DNA from: Escallonia rubra
Taxonomy: Eukaryota; Streptophyta; Magnoliopsida; Escalloniales; Escalloniaceae
Reading direction: 5' to 3'
Length of the DNA: 64,000 bases
Assembly: GCA_033065855.1 (NCBI GenBank)
Contig: JAVXUO010000235.1
Coordinates: forward strand, 310,001-374,000
Part shown: positions 1-11,939 of the stretch, piece after piece
Layout: the number at the start of each line of letters is the position of its first letter
Numbering within the stretch: the stretch's first letter is position 1
Program-made: the position numbers and the translations under genes
Notes under the pieces: generated by a model
Told to the model about the DNA's origin: nothing
Seen by the model: the letters and a program-made list of their open reading frames with translations, nothing else
The model's database searches: none

Positions 1-30
1 GTTTGTAAAATGACAACGTTGGCAACTTAG

Positions 31-270
31 CTAAGTTGAGTTGCTGGCATTGATCGGACCATCTACGTTATCGACGTAGACGATCCAGATTTCCTTTTGT
101 ATAAGTTAGCTTAATCGTCCGCTCATTTTTTAGTAGACGTTTATCCCATAATGAGGCGGATGGTCATTACTTGTCCATTCGGATGTCCGTTCCATAATGT
201 TGCGGACAGTGATCGAGTCCGTCTATCCGTGATGGATAAATGGCCAGTTCGAACCGACAACTCAACTTAA
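31..270. mobile_element. MITE-like inverted-repeat element
   Basis: The two ends are imperfect inverted repeats: TAAGTTGAGTTGCTGG near 32 faces CCGACAACTCAACTTA near 254-269, and similarity continues inward for about 50 bases. There is no coding potential. A diverged relative appears at 6011-6295, which shares TGACAACGTTGG at its left edge and a similar right edge. No target duplication was established, so the boundaries and class are tentative. Confidence 0.4.
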
Positions 271-340
271 ATTATCGATGCAAGAAAGGAATCAACTTCC
301 TTTATAAATTTCACAACTAATTCATCTTTGATTAATAAAA

Positions 341-1492
341 GGGCTAATTACACCTATATCCTTGAGATTTAGGAATAATTACATGTAAGGATAATAGTTT
401 CGATAAATTACACTTATGTCCGTTGACCAAACGGAATGTTAAAAACCCTAACGGTTTCAATAAAATGACTTCATTACCCTCAAGTTATAAATCTATTTAT
501 TCAAATGCCATTATCTTAAATTTTTTCTCTCTTAAATTCTCTCTTTATTAAATTCTCTTAAATTGTCTCTTTCTTAAATTAATTCTCTCTATATCTCTCT
601 CTCTCTCTCTCTCTCTCCCTCTCTCTATCTTCCCCCACCCTGCCGCTGCTACCACCTTCTCTCCACCCCGCCGCTGTTGTGCCTCTCATTCCCCACCGCG
701 ACGTAGAGAACGAGATCGGTGAGATCACGGCCAACCAGCCACGGCGAGACAGCAACCAGTGGTGGCGGCGAGATCGGCGCATTATAGTGCTTGATAATTG
801 TCTGAAATAGGGTTTTAGAGCGAGATCGGCAGCGAGAATTGAAACTTGGACGATATTGGAATAGGGGGGAGACGTGATAGTGTGTCTGAAATAGGGTTTT
901 GGAGAAAGAGAGCTGCCGATTGTGTGGGTTTGCGAAGGGATTGCCAGCAGCGTGGTGGGGTGGTGCAGGGAGAGGCTGCCGGCATGGTGGGTGGTGCGGG
1001 GAGAGGCTGCTGGCGTGGTGGGGTGGTGTGGACAAGGGCTGCCGGCGGCGAGGGGCCAGGGATGAAGGGACTGTTGACGGCGGGGGGCGGGGGAAAGAGG
1101 CGACGGCCGGCGGCGACTTCAGATTCACTGTAAATTAATTTTCAAATTAGGGTTTTGAACCCTAATTTGAAAATTAGGGCTCTTATAAACCCTAATTTTT
1201 GAAATCAGGTGTATAAGGGCATATAATGTGGGGTATTCTTAATTTTGTTAAAAAAAAGAAAAAGAAAGACTTTAAAAATTATTCGGTATATACAGTATAA
1301 GGGCATTATTGTCATTTTAAAAATACGTAATGATGACATCAGCCAAAAAATACATTTTTTTAACGGAACCCTAACAGATGAATACGGCTATTACATTTTT
1401 AAAATTTTTTATCACGGTATGTTACATTTTGAAATTTAGTGTCCTTGACTGTAATTATCCCTAAACCTCAAGGACATGAGTATAATTAGTCC
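341..1492. mobile_element. Non-autonomous Mutator-like element
   Basis: Long terminal inverted repeats of about 55 bases are visible. The left end begins GGGCTAATTACACCTATATC, and the right end read on the minus strand begins GGACTAATTATACTCATGTC. Flanking 9-mers TTAATAAAA (332-340) and TTAAAAAAC (1493-1501) match at 7 of 9 positions, as expected for an old Mutator-type 9-bp duplication. No transposase is present. The interior has a (CT)n tract near 593-622 and a GC-rich block at about 630-1130 with three imperfect repeats of about 32 bp around 951-1050. The GC-rich block could be a captured gene piece, but no protein is recognisable in it. Confidence 0.6.
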
Positions 1493-2751
1493 TTAAAAAA
1501 CACACATCACACGTGCACACACATGCGAAGGGACAACGTCATCGAACAGAACCATGCATTAAGGTACATCGGATTACGTGAGCTTCGTATAAATTATAAA
1601 GTACTATGAAATATCTCGAACATTATTAGTTGACTTTGATCCATTTCCTTCATAGTCTTCAATGCCATGTATCTTCTGAGCAAAGGAAAGGGCATTTTCC
1701 TTGTAATTGCCTTTCAGTTTGTAGGAAAGAACATGGAAACACGAAAGCAAGAGAAGGTAAGATGGAACATAGACCACCTGAGTCTCATACTGCACATACA
1801 ATTCATTTTATAATAAATGAAACAAAGCATGCTAATATATGATTTATTTTTTTATAACTAAACACATTTTAACCCAATACGCGTAAGGGGTATCATGTAA
1901 TTGACGAAAGGAACACTCTTATTGGTACATCAGAATTCAAAGTTACGCCTTATTTTTGTTCTAAAAATGAGTTTTAATTGTCAAATTAGTAGGATCAAAT
2001 GTGATAAAATATAAAATTAAAAAAAAATACTATTTGATGTATTCGACGGTTCCAGATGATCGAATCTGTTCTCTCGAATCATACATAGAGCATGATTTCC
2101 TAAAAGAATTTTGGACTGAAAATGAGATGAAGAGGAAAAAGGTAGGAGAGAGAGAGAGGGGAAAGTAGGCGTGTGGGTTGGGGGGTTTGACTAAGGAAAG
2201 GAAGCAACACTGTGTGTGTCAGCTCTCGTACAAAGTGGGTCAAAAAGTCGGGCTTTATCCCCACGGTCACGGTCACGGCACACCAACCCTGACTTTCTAA
2301 ATTAAATAAATAAATGGAACAAATGAGAACCGGGATAAAAAAAAAAATAATAATAAAAAGATTAATAAGGAATAATAAAACTCGTACGTTTTGGAGGTGC
2401 GGTTCACACGTGCTGGTTGACTCGTTTTCTCCTGTCCCAAAAGCTGCGGCCCCTCTCTCAGGTTACTCCTATCGGCGGTGGGGCCCTTTCCGATGCGTGC
2501 GGGCCAAGGTCCGCCTCTGGTTTTCGTTGCTAAATGCTTTTGTTGGCCACAAGACATCATTTTCTTTAGTTCGACGAGAGAAAACTTAAATGAGGAATTA
2601 TGGAGAAGGGGGCAAAACTTTTTCTTCTGTTTAGCTGTTTGCTTTGAGTTCGTTAGAAATTCTAGATCAACTGCCTTTTATACATCTTACTGGTCACTCT
2701 ATGAGCGCGTCCTCAGTATTTTAGGTTCTATAATTTGCTACCAAGCAATGT
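1493..2751. other. Intergenic, no gene seen
   Basis: AT-rich sequence with a G-rich stretch near 2120-2190. The short open frames here (60-100 codons) have no recognisable domain and overlap on both strands. No RNA gene or element boundary was found. Confidence 0.5.
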
Positions 2752-2979
2752 CAACATTCAAAACCGTTACGCCGAGCACTAAGTAGCGGTTAAACACCCT
2801 TACTGTTAAGCGTTTGTCAATGTTTTTGGGAATAAGACCGTCACTGTCCCTAGTAAATCCACATGGAGCCAGGTGGATATAATAGGGCCAATGACTGACT
2901 TGTCCCTTAACAGACATTTAGTCGAAAGAGAGTTTGACCGTCTATTGATGCTCCGAATAACGATTTTGAAAGTTGAAGT
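2752..2979. mobile_element. MITE, copy A of a tandem pair
   Basis: The left end TCAACATTCAAAACCGTTA and the right end TAACGATTTTGAAAGTTGA are inverted repeats of each other with two mismatches. The body is about 80 percent similar by eye to the neighbouring element at 3024-3243. There is no ORF. Each copy having its own inverted repeats favours two MITE insertions or a duplicated MITE over a simple tandem repeat. Confidence 0.5.
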
Positions 2980-3023
2980 CTGGTCATGGGGGTGCTAGAT
3001 ACGCCCCTATACCCAGCCCCGTC

Positions 3024-3243
3024 AACTTTCAAAAGCGTTATGCCGAGCATTGGTCAAACACCCTTACTCTTTAGCGTTTGTTAATGTTTTGGGAACAAGA
3101 CCGTCACTTTTCCTAGTATGTCCACGTGGCGCTAGCTAGATATAATTGGGCAAATGACTGACTTGCTTCTTAACCGACATTTAGTCAAAAGGAGAGTTTG
3201 ACTGTTTATTGATACTTCATGTAACGATTTTGAAAGTTGAAGT
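3024..3243. mobile_element. MITE, copy B of a tandem pair
   Basis: Bounded by TCAACTTTCAAAAGCGTTA on the left and TAACGATTTTGAAAGTTGA on the right, a 19-base inverted repeat with one mismatch. Internal sequence parallels copy A through shared stretches such as GCCAATGACTGACTTG versus GCAAATGACTGACTTG. Non-coding. Confidence 0.55.
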
Positions 3244-3736
3244 CCGCTGCCAAGTTCAAAGCCTTGTATCATTTATATGCTAGATTCTACGCTAAAATAG
3301 CCAAAAAAAAACACAAAAGGAACTCAAAATTTGAAAGGATGTCCACCCAGATTGTTTCCATTTTTATTCTTTTTATTCCTATACATTTGTAACTAACTAC
3401 GTCTACTCGTAGGTTTGGATACATTGTTTAAAATAAAAATAACAAAATACAGTGAAATGCTACATAAATATTTGAATACCATTTTCAACACATTTATAAG
3501 TCACAATGATAAGCTGAATCCACCCAATACATATCTATAACATTGGCGAATAGTAACATTTGAATTCGACGTGACGATGATGGTCTATTGTACACTATTA
3601 TCGACCACGATTGAATCCCACCTGCATTCTGGATTGGGCTGCTAACCAATTGGAGCGGCGGTAATTAAGAAAAATAATATTGATGTATTGGTCGATTTTA
3701 TTCTATGTATGCTGGAGGCATTTGCCCCTCACAGGC
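3244..3736. other. Intergenic, nothing seen
   Basis: AT-rich, no plausible CDS, RNA gene or element terminus. Confidence 0.5.
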
Positions 3737-4061
3737 TGTTAGGGACATAACATGGAATGGTTAAGCCAATAGGAAATGGTCCATTCAAGTATTTACGCTT
3801 AACTTATTTTTGCACTTACTCGATGTGGGAAAAATAATCTCACAAGTGCACATCAACAATATCCCCCGCTCATTTGTGACCCATGTCACCACCATGGGTT
3901 CTGATACTATGTTATGAAGATAACAATGAACCAAGCCTAACTTGACCTAATAGCTTAAGTCAAAAAGATTTGGTTCATCCACATTTATATGCTCAACGCA
4001 TCTTTTCGATGTGGGAGCAATTGATTCTAGGCGTGCACATATGTATAAGTAACATGCAACA
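3737..4061 (-). mobile_element. TRIM-like miniature LTR retroelement
   Basis: Read on the minus strand, this has the layout of a terminal-repeat retrotransposon in miniature. A first repeat (about 3910-4061) ends in AACA. A degenerate primer-binding site for initiator tRNA-Met follows (TATCAGAACC; the plus strand shows GGTTCTGATA at 3899-3908). The internal part is only about 50 bases, then comes a purine tract GAGCGGGGGATA, then a second repeat (3737-3858) starting TGTTGATGTGCAC. Both repeats carry the CCCACATCG motif common in plant TRIM LTRs, and their ends (TTATCTTCATAACA and TTATGTCCCTAACA) are similar. The outer right boundary and a target duplication are unclear. It encodes nothing. 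Confidence 0.5.
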
Positions 4062-6004
4062 TGTTGCTTACAGGAAAAGATGCAGCTTCGACTTACGTAC
4101 AACAAAGAACGATTTGTTGTCACGTAGTGTTGCAACCAGAAATATCTTGATTTCCATGAAGATATTATTTTTGACAAATATTACGTCGTCAAGTGTAGGT
4201 GCTAGACTAAAAACTATACTCAAGTACGTCAATAGTGTTTTCTAGCGGATGTTATTAGTTCTTTCAAAAGTAATTCAAAATTGTTTTTCCTCTTCAAAGC
4301 GAAACGAGTAAATTGAGACCTAAGCCAAGAAGGGCAAGAACAAGTGCCATGGAGGACCCAACCAAGTGAACCAAGCTGTCCCAATATTTTGTCCTTTTGC
4401 CTTGCTTTCTTTGTCAAGAATTCAGTGCTCAGTAGTCCGTGATTGTTACTGGCACAGTGCAAGAGAAACCAATTTGGGTCGAATCTAGACGCTTTCAAAT
4501 ACTTTTAATTGTGACAATCTAGGTCGGTAGATAGTATTGGTCGCCAAAAGGTATACTTCGGTAGTTTGTGCAATGAAAAGAGACGGAATCGATAATCCTA
4601 CTCTTTATTTAAACTAGTTTATCATATTATGGCACGACAGAATGAAATAGCAGCATTTATAAGTGTCGTCAAAACCCCTTTCTAGAGTGTCCGGACAATT
4701 CCAAACTAAAGCATTACCTGCCTTGCCGACCTTAGTTTTGCCTTAGTGACCTTGCATTGCTTTAGCAGAAAAAGGCCAAAAGGCCTTTACTTTTTTGCAA
4801 GAACTTCACTACTTTTTAGCACAGTGAGTGCACCGCCTTATGACGCATTGTTAGGTCTATCCCCAATGCTGACTGACTCGAAAAGCCTTACCCAACTCTT
4901 GAAGTAGTGAGCGACGCTAAGTTGCACGCAATTGTTAACAACTGCATGAATATGGAAGATAAAGCTTGTCTCAGTTAAATATGGTTAAGGTGGGCAACGT
5001 GCTATAAAATTGCACACTGTGGTAATTCGATTTCTTTACCAAAGTCATAACGAGTACCAGAGAAAGAACAAGTGGAATGAACTTTGTTAAATATCTATTG
5101 ATATTCGCATGCATCGGAAAGTATGTAGGTAGCTGTAATTACTCGGTTCATGGTCCGGTAACAGGATAATGTCTATGTCAAAAGAGCTAGTTTTATAATA
5201 ATTACTTATGGGGTTTATTATCAAGGTTAAGGTTTTATAAGGCTAACTGTAAATCCTCTTGTGTAAGCCTTGGCGTCCTTGCTAAGGACCAGTTGCACAT
5301 ATTTCTAGAACTTTTTGTCTAGCCAATAAGGACTCGCTGACCCACACCAGCTACCCGACTAGACAACTCAACCCGATCTTTTTACAATCGGCTCCCATTT
5401 ATAACAATCTGATTCACGACCCCTAAACAAGCTAATGGCTTCCTCAAAAGAACTAGTCAAGTAATAGAATGTATAGGCAAGGCGATGTTGGAATCAAAGT
5501 AGTATATTGTTATCTAAAGCTCTAAGGAATATTGTCAAAATGAGTACAACGACTGTATCTCAATTATTTGCAGTTGTTCATTAATATGAACACGTCTTAT
5601 TTATTCTTCATAAATAATTCTTTTTTTGTAAGTAATAAAGCTGCAAATAATAGAAGAAGAAAAATGAAATTTCTACTATGTTGTTCGACAAAAGCCAGCA
5701 TCCATAATGGATGGAGAATTCATAATCACTATACGCATTATAATTTATAAAGTTTGGGGGGTAATGACTGCAAGTAATATGCTTCGTTCCTTTTTTGGCT
5801 GCTTTGCTTTCCATCTCTAGGCATAATGGCTTATCTTTTTTGTTCTTGGGCATCTTATGATGTTACTCACTAGAATACATCTCTCCCAATGTAAAGCCAA
5901 TACATACTGCAATGATGTGGACAGGCTTTAAATATCTCCCCCCGCCCCCTGCAAAATAAATAAAAAAAAAAAAATGACCTTATCCTTACTTTAGTAAATT
6001 ACTG
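4062..6004. other. Intergenic, no gene seen
   Basis: About 1.9 kb of low-GC sequence without a supportable gene. An 89-codon open frame on the minus strand at 4229-4498 has no recognisable domain. Confidence 0.5.
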
Positions 6005-6010
6005 TAGAAA

Positions 6011-6295
6011 TTGATGACAACGTTGGTGCTGTCCTACGTTTTATTGACGGTTACGAAAGCCAACATATATTATAATGACTGATTTTCTTAAAGTGAAATT
6101 CAACATCCGTGGCATAATGGGACGGGCAGACGTTAAGCTAATACATATTGCGATCATTTTTCTTAAGTGAACTTCGTCGTCTACCATACACTGAGACGAA
6201 TGACGAATATGTTTAAAAAAAAAGTGATATGGTCCGTCCATCCGCGATAGATGGATGACAAGATTCTGCTGACAACTTAAGCTTAGTTGCTAGCG
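6011..6295. mobile_element. Possible MITE related to 31-270
   Basis: It shares the left-edge motif TGACAACGTTGG with the start of the window and has the motif GGTCCGTCCATCCGCGAT in a position comparable to GAGTCCGTCTATCCGTGAT in the first copy. Its right edge, GACAACTTAAGC, resembles GACAACTCAACTTAA. The repeats are diverged and no target duplication is evident. Confidence 0.3.
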
Positions 6296-7755
6296 AAGGC
6301 AGAAAATCATGTCTCTTTGTACTTTGTCGTATGCTACAAAGTTGTTATTTTCACCTAATTAGGTTTTGACGTGTTGTGAAGATCATCAATTATTTGTTGT
6401 ACGTACAATATTTACATAAAAAAATTATTTTGACGAATTTGTGAAATTTTATAGCAGACAATAAAAGAACCGCTTCTTTTTAGATATGTCCAAACTCGAA
6501 AAGCATTACAGAGTTCAGTCGTTTTCCTGAGTAAGCAAAAAATAAATAAAAAATCTCTATTGAATACGGAAAATTTTCAGCCTAGGAGGGACAAAAAAAA
6601 AAAAAAAAAAAAAAAAGAGAACAAACAAAAGCTAGCATTGCTACAGTGTGAGTTGACTAGCATTGGATATGGGCTTCTGGCCTTTTGACCGGAAATATCC
6701 CAACGTAAAACAGAATGAGCATGAGCTCCGGCCCGTTATAATTATAGAGAAAGGCCCAATCAAAACCAGCTAACGTGGTAAGACTCTTGGAGTATCACGC
6801 AGGGCAAAGCTGCTCTGAGAATACCTCTTACCGTTTATAAAGAAAAGAATAAAGACCGTTAAACCTAAGCTTTTGCGATTGTAGTCTTTTGTTTTTCCGT
6901 ACCACTTGGAAAAACTAAGAGGACGTATGAGATAAATTCCACGTGACTTGAGCAAGTTTGTATAGGAACGGAAAACACAACGTGATATTGTGCAGAGTTA
7001 ATTCAGTTGTATTGTAATCGTGTTTTCATAAAGTTCTTGTTTTCAAGAAAAAGAAAAGAAAGATATCCTCAAAATATTTGTCCAAGATATTTACAATCAA
7101 CTACATGGATCTCGTTGTGCGGTTACGCTCTCTTTAGGACAATATTGTGACCAAAATGCTAGGGCGAAGTGTTATTTATGCTTTTGTAATGGTTATACTT
7201 CTTCTCTGTACTTTTTAAGGCAAACAAATGAGGGGAGGTTATTTTCATGCCCTAATAAGCTAATTCATATCCTTTTTTTTCCTATAAAAGGTTAGCAATT
7301 GCCACTATATAATGTTCTTTAGCGACAAAAGTGAGTGAGAAAACATGTAAAGATTTGAAAATACTAGCATTTTACAACGAACCATGAGCAAAATGGATAT
7401 GAGAGAGCCTATTAGTGTGAGCCCATATTCGGTGACAGCCCAACTTTTTGGAAGTACGAATGCACATTTCACCCACAAAATATTGCCATAAAATTAGCCT
7501 CCAGGGCCATTAGCCTTTGGGGTAAGCATCCAGGCCCATCAGCCTCTACTTAACTAATTACTAAAGTATATTTTTTATTACAAGAATGGGTGGAAGAGCA
7601 TATAAGGGCTGAACATAGCATTTTTCCACATAAAAATGAAAGGAACATAATAAGTTGTGTTACATGGATTGAGTTCAGTGGCTTCTTTTTTCTTTATCAA
7701 TACACGTAGTTCTATTTCGTGTTACACAATTGTATAAAGCTTGATATGCATTATT
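6296..7755. other. Intergenic, no gene seen
   Basis: Non-coding; the only notable simple sequence is a poly(A) run at about 6592-6616. No domain-bearing frame on either strand. Confidence 0.5.
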
Positions 7756-7763
7756 ATGTTAAG

Positions 7764-8318
7764 TAGGGGTGAGGATGGTTCGGGTTGAAGGCTGAATACC
7801 AAACCGAACCGACTAACCTCGTTTTGGAAGAAGAAAAAAAAAAAAAACAAACCATGGTTGAACAGTTCGGTTTCTGCGGGTTGAACGGATCGTTTTGGAC
7901 GGTATAATCAATTTGGGTCAAACTCAATTTTGGGCAAGTTTAGGCCAAAAATTAATAACTTATACATGTAATAAACTCCAAAAAAACTGAATTTTTTTTT
8001 TTATCATAATTGATAACACTTAGTGAGATACAGGCAGCGAGTGAAAAGTGTGTGTTACGTCAAGAGATTTAGGATTTATCCAATTTTATATGGTGGTTAG
8101 ATAACTAGGGTTAATAAAAAATAACTAGGATTACGTAAAAATATAGATATGTTATATTATATACTGTTGATTCGCTTTATGCGATTTCAAAAAAATCTAA
8201 ACCGAATGTACGATTGGAGAAAAAAAAACCAAACCAATTGATTTATAGATCGATTTAAAAATAGACGGATTGGTTGGTTCGATTGGATCGATTTTAACGG
8301 TTTAAATAGTCACCCTTA
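7764..8318. mobile_element. Non-autonomous hAT element with intact TSD
   Basis: A 555-bp element is flanked by the perfect 8-bp direct repeat ATGTTAAG at 7756-7763 and 8319-8326. The termini are short inverted repeats, TAGGGGTGA on the left and TCACCCTTA on the right. An 8-bp duplication with short terminal repeats is the signature of the hAT superfamily. The subterminal regions carry repeated GGTTCGG and AACCGAACC-type motifs. No transposase fragment remains, so it would depend on an enzyme supplied in trans. Confidence 0.75.
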
Positions 8319-8440
8319 ATGTTAAGTCATAAAAATAACTAGGATGCATGTGATACTTACTATTACATAAAAATAGGTGACTGACTGTTCCAGAATAGAT
8401 TACAAAGGAGTCGTTGCAATCAATCATAAACAGATAATTA

Positions 8441-9264
8441 GAGTGTGTTTGATAACGCAATTAAGCACTTTAAACTTAAAGTTTTCAATAATTTTCAATT
8501 AAGTGCATTTGATAACGTTAAACCTTGTATCACTTAAAAAATTAATTCTTACAAAAAATAGACTAAAAATATAAGTAAGAGTGGACTTACTTAATACTGA
8601 TCACTTAATTCTAAGTGAGATCGTTAAAAACTATTTAATATATTTTTATGTAAGAAAATAATTATCACCATGATGCCGCCTTAATTAATTTGCTGGTAAC
8701 ACCACCTCTACAACAATACAACCACCACTACAACCATTATTTTATTTTACTACCACCACTACAATTACCACGACCTAGTCACTATCACCATCGCCAGCAA
8801 CACCACCACAAGGACACTGCCACCTCCACCATACCGTCGTTATTGTCACAACGTCCATTTCAGCCAAAATTATCTAAAAATTCACCACATTACAACTACT
8901 GTCATGACCGTTATGTCGCCGTCTATTGCCGTCATCACAATTACCAACACCATGTCTTCACGCACCATTACCGCCACCATTGACACCTTTTGTCGCTGCC
9001 GCCACCACCACTACTCCATCGTCACTGCCACCATCACCACCAACACGATTTTAGTAAAAAAAAACTATAAAGTACATAAACAAATGCATAATTTTGGTAA
9101 AATGGGTAAATTCATAAATAAACAATTTTCAGACATCTGTTTTTGGTTTACCAAACATGTTAACTTATTTTTCAGTAAAAATTCAGTCGTTTAAAGTTTT
9201 CAGTTTTATGAATTCAGTACTCAACTTTTTCAGCACTTAAATTTCAGTTTTATCAAACAGGCCC
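8441..9264. mobile_element. MITE-like element with a CAC-rich core
   Basis: The left end GAGTGTGTTTGATAACGC and the right end, which reads GGGCCTGTTTGATAAAAC on the minus strand, are inverted repeats sharing the core TGTTTGATAA. Subterminal AAGCACTT and AAGTGCT motifs also face each other. The middle (about 8695-9050) is rich in CAC and ACC triplets. The His-rich open frames there are low-complexity artefacts. No clear target duplication was found, so the superfamily (hAT-like) is a guess. Confidence 0.45.
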
Positions 9265-9425
9265 TTAGTCCAAAATGAACCTTGGTGTCCTTTCTATTTT
9301 AAATTATTTTAATTATGAACAAAAGCATAATTTGTGTGACGGGTTGGTATAAAAATTTGTAACTAATAATCACTCCAAACACAGTTTCAAAATCCAACGA
9401 TAGGTTTAAGAAGTACTAAATATTA

Positions 9426-9723
9426 CTCCCTTTCTCCCAAAAAAATTACGCATATTTAAGGATATAACTTATATATTGTGTTTTTCATTCTATAAAGAGA
9501 GAGAGAGAGGGAGAGGGGGGAGAGGGGGGGAAGGGAAGGAAGTGAGTCAGAAGAGATATGAATTGTAAAGGATTGAATGCAGAGAGAAAAATAAAATAAA
9601 GAAACTGAAAAAATGGTAAACATGAAAAAAAAAAAAAAAAAAAAACACATGATCTTCTTTTATCTAGAAAGTGGCCAATTGTTTTCGAAACAACTTAAAA
9701 AAGAAAAATTAAGACGGAGGAGT
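9426..9723. mobile_element. Stowaway-like MITE
   Basis: The left end reads CTCCCTTTCTCCC after a TA. The right end read on the minus strand is ACTCCTCCGTCTTAATTTTT, with a TA adjacent. This matches the CTCCCTCCGTCCC terminal consensus of plant Stowaway (Tc1/mariner-derived) MITEs. The interior is a GA-rich low-complexity tract at about 9497-9545 and a poly(A) run near 9626-9645. Non-coding. Confidence 0.5.
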
Positions 9724-9726
9724 TAC

Positions 9727-10896
9727 ATCATTACACGTACGCATCTTAATTTAATTTTGGCCAAGGATTATGGCTGCTGTCCACACAACGTAATGCAGTG
9801 CCAGGAGTGAGGAATTGGTCAAGTCTGTGCGCTGTTTATGAGATTGTGACCATTGACCGGCACAGTTTAGAGACACGCGGACAATTCTTACAAGTTGCAA
9901 GCAGCTACTTGTGAACCCGTTGAATTGAAGTAGCCATCCCATGTAAAATCTGTGATGCAAAGTGTTTGATTTCTGCTGGGCTGGGCATGAACATTTTGAC
10001 ACTTGACAAATGAGACCGAGTACCATTTTCAACATTGACTTGCAGAAGCGAAAAACAAACTTTATTTGTGTACGCGTGTGAAGTCTATGTTTGATTTGGG
10101 CGTTGGAGTCAAGATGCGAAGACGTAATCACTTGGCCGCATTCCCGTTTCATACTGATTCTGCTTGGACTTTGCTGCCTCATGTAGATGGAAACTTCCTC
10201 TTAAAAGTATTTGCTCCACTCTTTCAACTCCGTTCTAGAAAGTAAAATTTGGTCACTTTACATATCTAGCTCGAAAAGCACCCTCAAAAGTGCCTTGAAA
10301 GTTACAGAGCAACGACTTCTATACTTTAGCGTACATGATGTTGAAGTGAAAAAAATTTCATTGATCCATGCTCCATACGTACTATTAATGTTGCTTGTAC
10401 AAAATCATGCCATACTTTAAGCCGCACTTTACTGAATAGCATAAATTTCTTAACAATTGATTCAGACACAGGATCTAGTTAAATGAAGCCTACTTCATCC
10501 TTGTTTCTAAGTACATGGAATTTCTTAATATAGGTAACTTCAGGATTGCGCTCTAACATGAAAGATCATCTATTGCATTTGAGTTATTCCCTGCTACAAT
10601 TCTCATGCTGGTCAACCCAAACGAATATCGAGTGTTACTAAAAACTTCAAAAATGATGGAATATCGGAGGTTAACATATACACTTTATATCTTTCGGAAC
10701 ACAAAAAATATCTACCCTAGAATAAGTCTTTCAATGGCAATGTTTTAGCTCAAAAAAGTCTCCCAAACATTAGTAGAGAGGGATCCACGGTAATGAATAA
10801 CGTCATGCTAAGTCCGGTCAAGCTCGATCACTGGAGCGGTGTAGCCATGACAATGAGATACCGTATAATTATTGTGGGGACTTGACCTATCTTTTG
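9727..10896. other. Intergenic, no supportable gene
   Basis: A 143-codon open frame on the minus strand (9751-10182) has no recognisable domain. A different minus-strand frame around 9935-10060 looks mildly protein-like but is short and has no clear splice sites. No gene is called. Confidence 0.4.
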
Positions 10897-10904
10897 GTTC
10901 CACT

Positions 10905-11931
10905 TAGACCTAGCAAAAAGTGACCCAGACTCGCGGGTCTAACCGTACCCGGTCAAAAAACCCAGGTGCAGGCACATAATTAGGAGACCCGCTGAAATTT
11001 GACCCGTACCCGAACCGACCCGTAAAATTCGGGTCAGTTTGGGTTGGTTACCGGATAACCGGGTTTAGCCGGTTATGTGAGTATATATATACCTTGTAGG
11101 GCTAACACCTCTCATTCTTTCCTTTTCTGACTTCCGTCGCCCCTGCCTCTCAACTCTCAAGTCTCCCTCACTCTCACAGGTCTTCTCTTTCAAGTCCCTC
11201 ACTCTCTCACAGATCTACCAAACTCACGGCCACCCTACTCCACCCACGGCGCAACATCGTTCAGTCACTCCGGGATCTACCGCATCTCCGCCGCCAAGTC
11301 GTCACTCCGTCACATCGTCGCCACCGATCTGTCACCCCTTTGCCACTGATCGATCACCCCGTCTCGCCGTCACCCCTGATCCGTCACCCCGTCGTGCAGT
11401 CGCCAGAGATCAATCACTCCGTTGCCCAGTTGCACCGATCGGTCACTCCGTCACCTTGTGGTTGTTATTTTAGTTTTTTTTTTCAATTGAAAGATTTTCA
11501 GATTTTTTTTTTAATTGGAAGATGTTCAGATCTTTATTTTTTTGTTTTGATTGAAGGATGTTCAGATTGATGTGTAGATCGTTGTGTAATGGAAGATGTT
11601 CAGATCTTTATTTTTTTGTTTTGATTGAAGGATGTTCAGATTGATGTGTAGATCGTTGTGTAATGAATTGATGGAGAAAGAATGAATTATCCGATTGTTT
11701 GAGGTCAAAATATGTCTAGTTTGTAGGTTTTTAAAATTTATTTATTCCAAAAAACAATTAATCAGAAAATGAGTGAGTTACCCGCGGGTAGTACCTTACC
11801 CGCAAGGGTAGAGTACGGGTTCTCAAAATGCCTACCCGAAAAAACCCGGGTAAAATATGTTTGACCCGTCTTTACCCGGACCCGGCCGAATTTTACCCGT
11901 ATCCAGCGGATATACTCGTTTGTCAGGTCTA
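10905..11931. mobile_element. Non-autonomous hAT element with perfect TSD
   Basis: A 1027-bp element lies between perfect 8-bp direct repeats GTTCCACT at 10897-10904 and 11932-11939. The ends are TAGACCTAGCAAA on the left and TTTGTCAGGTCTA on the right, a short imperfect inverted repeat. Subterminal regions are dense in GGGTA and ACCCG motifs (10920-11060 and 11780-11910), as expected of transposase-binding repeats in hAT elements. The interior keeps a pyrimidine-rich 5'-UTR-like segment (about 11110-11340) and an exact 74-bp tandem duplication (11517-11664), but no transposase. It looks like an internally deleted derivative of a larger element. Confidence 0.75.
11517..11664. repeat. Exact 74-bp tandem duplication
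   Basis: Units 11517-11590 and 11591-11664 appear identical, each beginning GGAAGATGTTCAGATC. The duplication lies inside the hAT element at 10905-11931. Confidence 0.8.
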
Positions 11932-11939
11932 GTTCCACT

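Noticed and set aside
8690..8983. His-rich 97-codon frame
   Set aside because: A low-complexity CAC/ACC triplet region in the core of a MITE-like element.
9751..10182. 143-codon minus-strand frame
   Set aside because: No domain, biased composition not evident, no splice or promoter context. Length alone is not sufficient evidence.
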